Source of the DNA: Locusta migratoria
Taxonomy: Eukaryota; Arthropoda; Insecta; Orthoptera; Acrididae
Length of the DNA stretch: 64,000 bases
Direction: 5' to 3'
Assembly: GCA_026315105.1 (NCBI GenBank)
Contig: CM048744.1
Coordinates: 316,021,270 to 316,085,269, forward strand
In this document: in pieces, positions 1-9,971 of the stretch
How positions within the stretch are numbered: position 1 is the first letter of the stretch
How the letters are laid out: each line of letters starts with the position of its first letter
Position numbers and translations under genes: made by a program
Notes under the pieces: generated by a model
The model's input: the letters and a program-made list of their open reading frames with translations, nothing else
Databases searched by the model: none
What the model was told of the DNA's origin: nothing

Positions 1-25
1 GTAGACGTTGTTGTTGTTGCGGTCT

Positions 26-1822
26 TCAGTCCGGAGACTGGTTTGATGCAGCTCTCCACCCTACTCTATCCTGAGCAAGCCTTTTCATCTCCTCATAAGA
101 ATGGCAACCCACATCCACTTGAATCTGCTTACTATATGCGTCTCTAGGTCTCCCTCTGCGATTTTTACCCCACACACTTCCCTCCAATGCTAAATTTACG
201 ATTCCCCGATGTCTAAGAATGTGTCCTACCAAGCGATCCCTTCTTTTAGCCAGAGTATGCCAAAAAATCCTTTTCTCACCAATTCTGTTCAGTACTTCTT
301 CATTGGTTATGCGATCTACCCACCTAATCCTCAGCATTCTTCTGTAACACCACATTTCAAAAGCCTCTATTCTCTTCCTGTCCGCACTACTTATCGTCCA
401 TGTTTCACTCCCGTACAAGGCAACACTCCACACATATGCCTTAAGAAAAGACTTCCTTACACTTAAATTAATATTCGATGTTAGCAAATTTCTCTTTTTC
501 AAAAATGCTTTTCTTACCATTGCCATTCTGCATTTTATATCCTCTGTACTGCGGCCATCACATGTTATTTTACTACCCAAGTAACAAAACTCAACTACCA
601 CCTTCATTGTTTCGTTACCTAATCTAATTCCTTCAGCATCGCCTGATTTTCTAAGACCGCATTCCATTATTTTTGTTTTGCTCTTGTTAATGTTCATTTT
701 ATACGCTCTCTTCAACACACTGTCCATTCCATTCAACTGCTCTTCCAGGTCCTTTGCTGTCTCTGACAGAATTAAAATGTCATCAGCAAAACGCAATGTT
801 TTTATTTCTTCCCCCTGCACATTAATCCTTATTCCAAATTTTTCCTTGCTTTCCTTCACCGCCTGCTCGATGTACAAATTGAATAACATCGAAGAAAGGC
901 TACAACCCTGTCTTACTCCCTTCCCAACTGATGCTTCCCTTTCATGCCCTTCGAGTCTAATAACTGCGGTCTGGCTTTTGTACAAGTTATAAATAACTCT
1001 CCTTTCCCTATATTTTACCCCTGCTGACTTCAGAATTTGAAAGAGTGTATTCCAGTCAACATTGTCAAATGCTTTCTCCAAATCTACAAAAGCTAAAAAT
1101 GTAGGTTTGCCTTTCCTTAATCTATCTTCTAAGATAAGACGTAAAGTGAGTATTGCCTCCCGGGTTCCTATGTTCCTCCTGAATCCAAACTGATCTTCCC
1201 CGAGGTCAGCTTCTACCAGCTTTTCCATTCTCCTGTAGATAATTCGTGTTAAAATTTTGCAACCATGACTTATCAAACTGATGGTTCTGTAATTTTCACA
1301 CCTGTTTGCGCCTGATTTCTTTGGAATGGGGATTATTACATTTTTCTTAAAGTCTGAGGGTATTCCGCCTGACTCATAAGTCCTACACTCCAGTTCAAAT
1401 AGCCTTGTCATGGCTGGCTCTCCCAGAGACTTTAGTAGCTCTGAGGGTATGTCATCTACTCCTGGGGCCTTGTTCCGACCTAGGTCTTTCAAGGCTCTGT
1501 CAAATTCATCTCTCAGTATAGCATCTCCTATTTCATCTAGATCTACTTCCTCTTCCCTTGCTACAACATCGTCTCTAAGTTCATTTCCTTTGTAGAGCTG
1601 TTCTATGTATTCTTTCCACCTTACAGCTTTCCCTTCTTTGCTGAGAACTGGTTTCCCATCTGAGTTCTTGATATTCGTAGAGTTGCTTTTCTTGTCCCCA
1701 AATGTCTCTCTTATTTCCCTGTAGGCGGTATCTACTTTTCCCCTTCTTATACATTCTTCTACAGATGTGCATTTGGCTTCTAGCCACTCCTGCTTAGCCA
1801 TTTTGCACTTCCTCAATCTCAT
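26..1822 (-). pseudogene. RTE LINE reverse transcriptase, C-terminal 598 codons
   Basis: This open frame carries the reverse transcriptase and C-terminal region of the RTE LINE at 8-3297. Visible RT motifs are the NYRTISLI block, the AFVDLEKAFD block with a catalytic aspartate, VRQGCSLSSMLFNLYIE, and the catalytic FADD box. A YGSETWT block and a conserved tail ending in AASNQSPD follow. The frame starts in mid-protein: compared with the copy at 15973-19262, a 2-nt deletion at about 1827 separates it from the endonuclease half, so the ATG at 1820-1822 is fortuitous. The stop coincides with the family's normal stop just before the CAA-rich tail. Confidence 0.85.
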
Positions 1823-1897
1823 TTTTTAGTCGTCTGTACTCCATTTTGCCTGTTTCACTTACTGCATTTTTATATTTTCTCCTTTCATCAATTAAAT

Positions 1898-3083
1898 CTA
1901 GTATTTCCTGTGATATCCAAGGATTTTTATACGTCTTGCCTTTCTACCTATTTTATCCTCTGCTGCCTTCACTATTTCATCTCTCAATGCTACCCATTCC
2001 TCTTCTACTGTTTTATTTCCCCCTGTTTCTGTCAATTGTTGCCTAAATCTCCCTCTGAAATTATTCAGAACTACACTTTCCTTAAATTTATCTAAGTCCC
2101 ATCTCCTTATTTTCCTACCTTTTAGCAGTTTTTTCAATTTCAGCCTACAGTTCATGACTAACAAGTTATGGTCAGAGTCTATATCTGCCCCTGGGTACGT
2201 CTTGCAGTTTATAACCTGGTTCCGGAATCTATGTCTTACCATTATAAAATCTATCTGATACCTTCCGGTGTCTCCTGGTCTCTTCCATGTATACAACCTT
2301 CTTTTGTGATTCTTAAACCAGGTGTTTGTTACGATTAAATCATGTTCCATGCAAAATTCTACCAGGCGACTTCCTCTTTCATTTCTTCTGCCCAGTCCAT
2401 ATTCAACTACTATTTATCGTTCTCTTCCTTTTCCTACTACTGAATTCCAGTCTCCCATCACAATTAAGTTTTCCTCTCCCTTAATTGTCTGAATAATTTC
2501 CTTTAGCTGCTCATATATTTCTTCGATCTCCTCATCATCGGCAGAGCTAGTTGGCATATAAACCTGTACTACTGTTGTCGGTGTTGGCTTCGTATCTATC
2601 TTGACAACGATAATGCGATCACTGTGCTGCTCATAGTAGTTTACCCCGCATTCCTATTTTCTTATTCATCATCAGTCCTACTCCTGTGATACCCCCAACT
2701 GATTTTGTATTTATAATCCTGTACTCACCTGACCAGAAATCCTGTTCATCCTGCCACCGAACTTCACTAATCCTCACTATATCTAACTTCAACCTATCCA
2801 CTTCCCTTTTTAAATTTTCTAATTTTCCTACCCGATTAAGGGATCTAACATTCCATGCTCCGATCCGTAGAATGCCAGTATTGTCTTTCCTGATGACAAC
2901 ATCCTCCTGAGTAGTCCCCGCCCGGAGATCCGAATGGGGGACTATTTTACCTCCGGAGTATTTTACCCGAGAGGATGCCATCATCATATGTTCATACAGT
3001 AGAGCTGTATGTCCTCGGGGAAAGTAACGGCTGTAGTTTCCCCTTGCTTTCAGCCGTTCGCAGTAGCTGTGTGGCAAAGCCAC
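1898..3083 (-). pseudogene. RTE LINE endonuclease region, broken
   Basis: Two frame fragments (2631-3083 and 1898-2350) encode pieces of the apurinic-like endonuclease (exonuclease-endonuclease-phosphatase fold) of the RTE LINE. The upstream piece has the GAWNVRSLN motif and a SEVRW block; the downstream piece contains the AGADIDSDHNLLV stretch with the catalytic SDH. The GDWNS motif lies between them, in a stretch (2350-2630) disrupted by stops and frameshifts. No complete product can be made. It would have nicked target DNA to prime reverse transcription in an active copy. Confidence 0.8.
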
Positions 3084-3307
3084 ATTAGCTGATGTTACAA
3101 GGCCAGCTCAGTCAATCATCCAGACTGTTGCCCCTGTAACTACTGAAAAGGCTGCTGCCTCTCTTCAGGAACCACACGTTTGTCTGGCCTCTCCATAGAT
3201 ACCCCTCCGCTGTGGTTGCACCTACGGTACGGCTATCTGCATCGTTGAGGCACGCAAGCCACCCCACCTCGGCAATGTCTGTGGTTCATGGGGGTGGTAC
3301 TAGACGT

Positions 3308-3895
3308 AAGCAGACATAAAACAAAACAAAACAAAAACCTAAAGAAAGGGAACTAAAAATAAAAAAATGATTTTCAGACTTAAATAAGAAAATTATTATG
3401 TCGTTGACAGACACGTAATCCGTTTCAGGTACTACTATTCTGCCACAAAAACATGACCCTTTCCTCCGACTCTTTCTGACAATTACTAGTAGGTGAGTGT
3501 AAACTTTGCGCTCCCAACATATAACAAACATTGTATGGCGCTGTATTATTCCAGATCCTTAGGAAAGTATTCTCCATGAATGCAGTACATGGATTGTGTG
3601 ATTTGTTAATTGCTACAGATGAATCCTTAAGTCAAAATATTAGATATAAATCCATTCGTATTAATTAAACTATGTATTCTTTTTTTTTCTGCAGCGAATT
3701 AGAGAAATTTGCAGCAGCATGGACGCTTCCTTGTTGCTCTACTTGAGACGAATAAGACGCTGTGGTTGGTAGTCTCGAGTGTGACTGTCGATGCAGGCAG
3801 GGGATAGATTGCATTCAGCACGTTTTCTCCTTACCTACCGTAAATTCAGTGCGCAGTCGTAAGATTAGCGACGTATTTTGAATGAGACGGAATAA
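3308..3895. other. No recognisable gene
   Basis: About 590 bases separate the RTE copy from the mariner element. The only notable points are a short (CAAAA) repeat near 3320 and a T-rich run near 3681. I see no coding signal or recognised repeat. Confidence 0.5.
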
Positions 3896-3897
3896 TA

Positions 3898-4474
3898 CGA
3901 GGCGCGTCCATAAAGTAAGTTCCTTTTGGTAATTGTACACAGATACAGAAGAAATTTTTATTGCTCAAAATTCTACAACTCTTAAACTACTTTTCCACAT
4001 AACTGCCGAAATTTGCAGGCATTTGTCATAGCATGGTACCAGGTTTTGTAAACCCTCTTTATAGAAATCTGCCGCCTGTGTCTTCAATCAGTTGGAAACA
4101 GTTTCTTTCAGCTCGTCGTCGTCACTTCGTTCTTCATCACTACGCCCGCCATTGAACTGTCGGATCCATCTTCTCACCATCGAATCACTCATCGCATTTG
4201 GTCCGTAAACATCGCAACTTTGCCGATAAATTTCACTTGGTTTCACTTTCCTCGCTTTCAGAAACCGAATCACCGACCTGATTTCACAGGCGGCGGGATT
4301 TTCAATCTACGCCGACATTTCAAACAAGCACAACAAAGCGTACGTAAGTAACAGCGATCTCGAAATGGCGCACGTTCTTCTCCTTGATACACATCGTCTA
4401 CAGCGCATGTGCGGAACTGCAGTCGCAGCTCTGCAGCGGAGATAAATTGGAACTTATTTTCTGGACGCGCGTCG
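3898..4474 (-). mobile_element. Short mariner-family element (deletion derivative)
   Basis: The element is bounded by TA dinucleotides at 3896-3897 and 4475-4476. Its terminal inverted repeats match over about 28 bases: the left end begins CGAGGCGCGTCCATAAAG and the right end, read inward, begins CGACGCGCGTCCAGAAAA. At 577 bp it is less than half the usual mariner length of about 1.3 kb, so most of the transposase is missing. The inside encodes, on the minus strand, the N-terminal helix-turn-helix part only. A related left end lies at 61769-61875, so the family is repeated in the window. Confidence 0.85.
4088..4318 (-). pseudogene. Mariner transposase N-terminal fragment
   Basis: The minus strand encodes a mariner-like N-terminal DNA-binding region, with IRFLKARKVKPSEIYRQ followed by SDSMVRRWIRQFNGGR, the spacing typical of the first mariner helix-turn-helix. 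The likely original start is the ATG at 4316-4318, followed after two codons by an in-frame TAG. The frame ends at about 4088 with no DD34D catalytic domain. It could at most give a truncated DNA-binding peptide. Confidence 0.75.
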
Positions 4475-4667
4475 TATTTTAGTTTCGGAAAATGGGTGAT
4501 TGTAAATTGTAATACTGACGTTACAGTAGCGGTGTACTTCTTTTTTTTTAATTTATTTATTTATTTATTTGAGATGTGCGGACGCCCCTGGGTCCTGTTG
4601 CCCTGGGCAACCGCTCACGTCGTCTCTCCCTAACGGCGGTCCTGTTTACCGGTAATAAATTGTTTAA

Positions 4668-5180
4668 TATTCACAGAATATATGACATCAACTGCTGAAA
4701 ATGTGTACCCAGCTGGGATTCGAACCCAGGTCTCCTGCTTTCTAGACAGTTGCGCTGACCCCTACACCACTGGGGACGCAGTGATCACCGCACCTGCAAG
4801 GACTACCTAAGCACGCCTCCCGTCAGATAGAAATTCCCAGCTTCGCCCTGCCCACATTACTCAAACTCGTAGTTATTAAACTAATTCCCGTAAGAGTAAG
4901 GGCTTCAAAATTGCCCACCCCTCTCCACTAACGATAGGATCATTGCCTGTCACCGCTTATTATATATTACTGGAATTAGTTTCATAACTACGAGTTTGAG
5001 TACTGTGGGCAGGGCGAAGCTGGGAATTTGTATCTGACGGGAGGCGTGCGTAGGTAGTCCTTGCAGGTGAGGTGACGACTGTGTCCCCAGTGGAGTAGGG
5101 GTCAGCGCAACTGCCTAGAAAGCAGGAGACCCGGGTTAAGCTTTGCCCAATCGCAGTTGATGTCATATATTCTGTGAACA
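4668..5180. repeat. Foldback: two opposed tRNA-like SINE arms
   Basis: Arms at 4668-4888 and 4972-5180 are inverted copies of each other, separated by about 83 bases. Each arm contains a tRNA-like block with a GGATTCGAACCC-type B box (damaged in the right arm) and the shared CTGCAAGGACTACC region. The sequence could fold into a hairpin with a stem of about 210 bp. It may be two SINE copies inserted head to head or a foldback made during replication or retrotransposition. Confidence 0.8.
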
Positions 5181-5189
5181 TTATATAAT

Positions 5190-5640
5190 AACAACTGCAG
5201 GATCGGAAGTGACGTCTGTTCATTCGGAACAGATGCGACATGTATATAAATTGTTGTATGAAGATACGTCGTACTACGTATGGCAGTAGGTGAGCAGTAG
5301 GGGCAGCGGCAGTGACGTGGAGCAGACGGCGGCCAGACGTGGCGACGCGCTGGCGTGTGCTGGCCTGGCTACTGATGCCATGCCGGCCTGGCGTATTAGC
5401 GGCCTGATCCGGCTAATAAGCGGCCCGTTATTGACTGCCCGCGGCGCCACGCGCACACCCCATCCCACCACACCACAGCGCTCAGGCCGACTGGCCATCT
5501 CTGCCGCTGGCCACGCGTCACCGCTTCCCGCCACCGCACTCTTCACCGGCCTCTGCCACCGCCGCGCCTTTTCTACGCTGAAGAGTGTCTCCAAACCAGT
5601 GGCGGCTGGTTCACTTCTTTAAGTGCCAGATCTAAGATCT
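5190..5640. other. CpG-rich patch without a supported gene
   Basis: Sequence from about 5285 to 5620 is much richer in G+C and CpG than its surroundings. Frames are open on both strands here, as expected for GC-rich DNA with few stops, and neither product has a recognisable domain. It could be a CpG island or an unrecognised repeat. Confidence 0.4.
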
Positions 5641-5697
5641 TTATAATGGCCAACCCTCCCTCCGCCTTCACAGTCGACGCATCGATGTTAGACAATA

Positions 5698-6560
5698 CTA
5701 GCTTCAACCGCGGCTCCACTCTCGTTCAAATTCAAATGTTTGACTACGGGGTCATCAGTCCCTAAACTTACAAACTACTTATGAACTACTTACGAACTAG
5801 GACGGCACAAATATCTATGCCCGAGGGGGGATTCGAACCCCCGACCGTAGTGGCCGTACAGACCGTGACTGAAGCGCCTCAGTCCCCTCGGCCACCGCGG
5901 CCGGCTCCACTCTCGTGTTGGTTGATTATGATAGTTAATGCGCGAAATGTCAAATAATTTTTTTTTTTTAAAGAGATGGATTAAAATAAATTTCTGTTTT
6001 ACTGTTTTATTTATTTATTCTTACATTTCCTTATTCGTTTGCTTATCCTTACAGAGAAATAGCTGAAGACATTGTAGCTCGCATAGACCAAAGATTTGGT
6101 CTGTGGCATCACGTTTCGCTGCATGTAAAGTCCTTGCTATAGAATCGCAAACGTCATCGCTGACATTCAGTCAGATTTTTTTAATAATTTGATGACTTTT
6201 AACCACAATATCGGCATGGAACTGCTATGGTGTACAAAGGGAGACTTCGGACAACAATAACACACAGACCAATCGTTTGCGTTCTGTAGTTTTCGTTGTA
6301 GAGCGAAATATTAACACACACACACACAGACATAGACACACACACGTAGAATTTTATATACACCGATAACTTCCCATCTCAATATATTCCACCCTTTTAT
6401 CATTATCAACCCTCAAGCAACAATGCAACCAATAAAACAATTTTCTAAGAGTAAATATAATATTCAAAGAGTAATTATTGTTCCTCATTTCGCGTTATAT
6501 TCTTCAAATTACTAAATATCTATCAGATCGCTATATAACCGTGCATCGTTAAGTGAGTGT
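5698..6560 (-). mobile_element. Helitron-family copy, 5' truncated, split by a SINE
   Basis: The left end, read on the minus strand, ends in AGCCGCGGTTGAAGCTAG followed by host T, matching the complete copy at 42299-43206. The body is collinear with that copy to about 6560, where similarity stops before the element's TC 5' end. A SINE (5726-5901) with its own target duplication interrupts it. It contains a (CA)n stretch near 6306-6345 and no coding sequence. Assignment to Helitrons rests on the terminal features of the 42-kb copy. Confidence 0.6.
5726..5901 (-). mobile_element. tRNA-derived SINE (GTAGTTAAG-type), minus strand
   Basis: On the minus strand a tRNA-like head (GCCGCGGTGGCCGAGGGG and a GGGGGTTCGAATCC B box) is followed by the body with CGTAAGTAGTTCATAAG and the tail ending near CAAACATTTGAA. 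The flanking duplication CGGCTCCACTCTCGT lies at 5711-5725 and 5902-5916, so this is a complete insertion, within the Helitron-family repeat. Confidence 0.92.
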
Positions 6561-6666
6561 AAGGTAATGAATCTGTTATTATGAAGAGACAAGCTACATT
6601 CGGGTCACGTGACACTGTAAGCAGCACCCAACCCTAAACTTACGCAGGTGCAAAGGCCTCTCCCAC

Positions 6667-7134
6667 TGTGGTGTCGCACAAGTACAAAGTGCGCGCCACC
6701 TACTTTCGCCGCGCGCCGCCATGCACGCACGGCGCGGCGTTCTTACGACGACAGCCACGAGCGCCCTCTGCGACAACGCCGCTCGTGGCCACCACTGAAG
6801 GACATCGGTCACTTGGGACTGAGTTAGCAACCAGTTAGGACCTTCGTAATCAGATAGGCACCAGTGAAGACTTTGCTATCGTACAGGCACTAGGCAGGCC
6901 TCTAACAACTATGTATCAACATTCTGCAGTACTATGTAAAAGTTAAGTATTGTTACATTCTGTGCAATATATATCTCTTTCTAATTTACTCTAGTGTTTA
7001 TAGTTTCTGGCTGCTCCCCTCCGTACCTGCACCAGCGTGCTGTCTTTGTTCCAGTGTCGGTCTCGTTCCACTCGGCCACCGACACCTATGACGAGGCTGG
7101 GACACAAAAGCGGCGACGAAGTTGGGACACAAAA
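6667..7134 (+). repeat. 5' long terminal repeat (468 bp)
   Basis: The LTR begins TGTGGTGTCGCACAAG and ends ACACAAAA. The same sequence recurs at 11850-12317 with two substitutions (C versus A in GAAGGAC/AATCGG, and T versus C in CCTATGACGAGG). It should hold the promoter and start of transcription; no clear TATA box is assigned. A diverged relative forms the solo LTR at 55135. Confidence 0.95.
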
Positions 7135-7135
7135 G

Positions 7136-7153
7136 TGGCGACGAGGAGTGATA
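7136..7153 (+). promoter_or_regulatory. Presumed tRNA primer-binding site
   Basis: One base after the 5' LTR the sequence reads TGGCGACGAGGAGTG. TGG is the complement of the tRNA CCA end, and this is the normal place for minus-strand priming. I cannot assign the tRNA from memory with confidence. Confidence 0.6.
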
Positions 7154-7364
7154 GAACCTTGGACCAGCCCTCTTGCAGCAGCCAGACAGCAGCAGTCGGA
7201 GCACGCAGAAATTGCTCCCGCCCACCCACCCTTATTATAAGATTTTTGGGGGAATCTATTCAGTTACGTGTTTTGTGGACTTTTTTGTTGCAGAGCGTCC
7301 TCTTTCATATTGCATTTGTGTTTTGTTATAATTTACTTGTATGCGCTGCGCCTAATCGGTCAGC

Positions 7365-9950
7365 ATGGCCACTACCCCGAACCCAAACTTAATGGAAATT
7401 ATTCAGTTATAGACGACGCAAATCACTCAACTACTGCAGGCCGTGTCGCAGTTGACGGCACAGGCTGCTCACCAACAACAACAGCCGTCACATCAGCAGC
7501 CCACACCTGCCGCTGTACCGCTCCCTACGTTCCGCCAGTACAACGAACGTGAGGAAGAATGGAGCGACTACTTCGCACAGTTTCAAGAACTCGTCGCGGC
7601 TCATCAAATTACAGGTCAGAGAGTGAAGAACCTTTTCTTATCGATTGTGGGCCCCCGGACCTTCGTATTATTGCAAAAACTTTTCCCTCACGCCTCTCCT
7701 CGTGATGTAGACTTTGAACAAATTGTAGATGCACTGAATGCTCATTACGAGAGGAAAGTTCTCGTAGCCGCTGCGCGGTACCGATTTTTCAGACTTAAAA
7801 AATTACCGCAGCAGTCACACCAAGAGTGGATTACGGAATTGAAGGGCTTAACCCGCCAATGTAAATTTACTTGCTCTTGTGGACTTTCTTATAGTGACGT
7901 TATGTTGCGAGATGCGATTACGCAGAACATTCAGGACCCCAGAATTAGGGCAGCAATTCTGAAACAGTCAGACCCTTCATTAGACAGTGTACTGCAGCTT
8001 ATAGAAGCACATGATACTTTTGACTTAGCAGATGTAGAAATGCAAAGCCACAGTGTAAATTCAGTGCGCCGCAACGGTCGCTTTCCTAGCCGTAGTTCTC
8101 AGTATAGCACTTGTGATTCTTTAAATTCTACAGGCCGTGCTGAACAGACAGTGAACAGTAGCCAGTGTAAAAGTGCGACGCAAAGGTCGCCCCGTAGTGT
8201 TAGACACAGTAATTTGAATAACGGGCGCCAACGCTCATTTCAGAAAAATGTACGTAAATCTTGCCCCCAGTGTGTGTCTCGCCACAAGCGTGCTCATTGC
8301 CCTAGTCGCAACGCAACCTGTTATCAATGTGGCAAATCAGGACATGTACAGTCTGTGTGTATGCAAATTAAAAACTCAAAGAACGGTACCGTTAGAAACA
8401 GTGCTTCGCAGAGTGCGAGAACAGTTCATTCTGTAAATGTTATACGGGCTGTGGAATTGAACAGTGCTATCCTTGGATCTCAATTTCAAGAAAGTAGTTC
8501 TGCGCCTATGGCAAAACTATATAGTGCACCACGTAGCAAGCGCCAACGAGCGCGTAAAACAGTGCAACGGAAACGGGTTCGGGACAAGCAAAATGACTAT
8601 GAACAGTGCATTCCTGTAGTGAAAATAGTGCCTTCTGCAACTGCTCCTTGTAATAGTGCCCAGTACTGTGTAGCTAGTGACAGTAGACATCAAGTAGCTA
8701 CTCAAAAGTGTAGTGCAGTAGTTAGTGACTCTGTAGTAGCCTCGCATTGCGCGGACGCCGATCCGGCGGTAGTGCCATCTAGTGACAGTGTTGTTAATCC
8801 GCTGCGTGCCGAGTCTGCGCCGCTTACTTCACTACGCGGCCCGCGCATACGCAGCAAACAAACCGTAGCAGACGTTGCCCACATTCGCGCACCTGTCGTG
8901 CGCCAGAAGCACAAACTTTTTGTAAATCTCTCCATAGAAAATAAGACTGTGCAATTTCAGCTTGATACTGGTTCCGCTGTCACATTAATGAATAAAGACA
9001 CTTATGAACTTCTGGGTTCGCCAAAATTGTCGCCGTCACAGCAAGTGTTAACAGCTTATACAGGTCAAAATATTCCCGTGCTAGGAACGTGTAGCCTGCC
9101 CGCCTCTTTTCAAGGTGTAACAAAGACAGTTGCTTTTGTAGTTCTTCAGGCCAAATCGACACAGAACATTTTTGGACTAGATGCTTTTGATTTGTTTGGT
9201 TTATCAATTCACAGAGCTGTGCTTCAAATTTCGTCAATAGTGCCTCAGGATAAAATCAATGCATTGTGTGAGAAATATAGTGACTTGTTTTCGCCGGAAC
9301 TAGGTTGTGCAAAAGACTTCGTGGCACATGTAACTTTAAAAGAATCTGCAGTTCCAAAATTTCGTAAAGCTAGACCAGTGCCTATCGCATTGCGTGATAC
9401 AGTTGCCGAAGAACTTAAACGTTGGCAAGATAGTGGGGTGATTTCTCCTGTTTCTGCGAGTCAGTGGGCCTCGCCTATAGTAATTATACCCAAGCCGACA
9501 GGAAAACTTCGTCTCTGTGCGGACTTCAAATCTACAGTGAACAGTCAAACAATTGTAGACACTTATCCCCTGCCCAGACCTGACGAACTTATGGACAAAT
9601 TAGGACAGTCTCGCTTCTTTTCCAAGATTGATTTAGCAGAGGCATACTTACAGATTCCACTTGATGGCGAGTCAAAAAAGTTTTTCGTCATTAATACTCA
9701 CATGGGCCTTTTTCAATTTCAACGCCTACCCTTTGGCAGTTCTTCCGCTCCCGCTATTTTTCAGCGTTTTTTGGAACAGCTGACAGTTTCTGTACCTTGT
9801 TGCTCGAACTATTTAGATGACATTTGGGTATCCGGACGTACAGTTGAAGAACATTTAGCAAACCTGGAGTGCCTTTTCAAAGTTTTGACTGCAGCAGGTC
9901 TACGTTGTCATAAAGCAAAGTGTTCAGTTTTTTTTTTCAAACTGAAATAG
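7365..9950 (+). pseudogene. Gypsy gag-protease-RT frame, with early stop and disrupted RT end
   Basis: The probable original start is the ATG at 7365, in frame with the long frame beginning at 7443; a TAG at 7410-7412 (codon 16) interrupts it. Downstream are a gag domain, zinc-knuckle cysteines (CPQCVSRHKRAHC, then the CCHC knuckle CYQCGKSGHVQSVC, about residues 270-310 of the 7443 frame), an aspartic protease active site LDTGSAV (about 508), and RT with FSKIDLAEAYLQI, LPFGSSSAP and the catalytic YLDD (about 789). The frame runs through ten Ts (9928-9937) and stops at 9950; the next bases encode the expected RT continuation in another frame, so the T run has the wrong length. Confidence 0.88.
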
Positions 9951-9971
9951 AGTACCTAGGCCATGTGATTA

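Larger units (their letters stand above)
8..3297 (-). mobile_element. RTE-type LINE, decayed near-full-length copy
   Basis: On the minus strand this copy runs from a 5' end at 3297 to a 3' end at about 8, where the tail is a CAA-type simple repeat after GACCGCAACAA. It is collinear over its whole length with the full-length copy at 15973-19262, including the 5' leader, endonuclease, reverse transcriptase and 3' end. The coding region is broken: endonuclease pieces lie at 2631-3083 and 1898-2350, and an RT piece at 26-1822, separated by stops and small indels. TAGACG occurs at 2-7 and again at 3301-3306 and may be part of a target-site duplication, but the window edge prevents confirmation. 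The element is almost certainly immobile. Confidence 0.9.

Noticed and set aside
5274..5622. Overlapping 106- and 110-codon frames
   Set aside because: GC-rich DNA lacks stops by chance; no start context or domain supports either.
7135..7440. Possible separate upstream gene between 5' LTR and gag
   Set aside because: Small frames here are leader sequence of the gypsy element with no domain.
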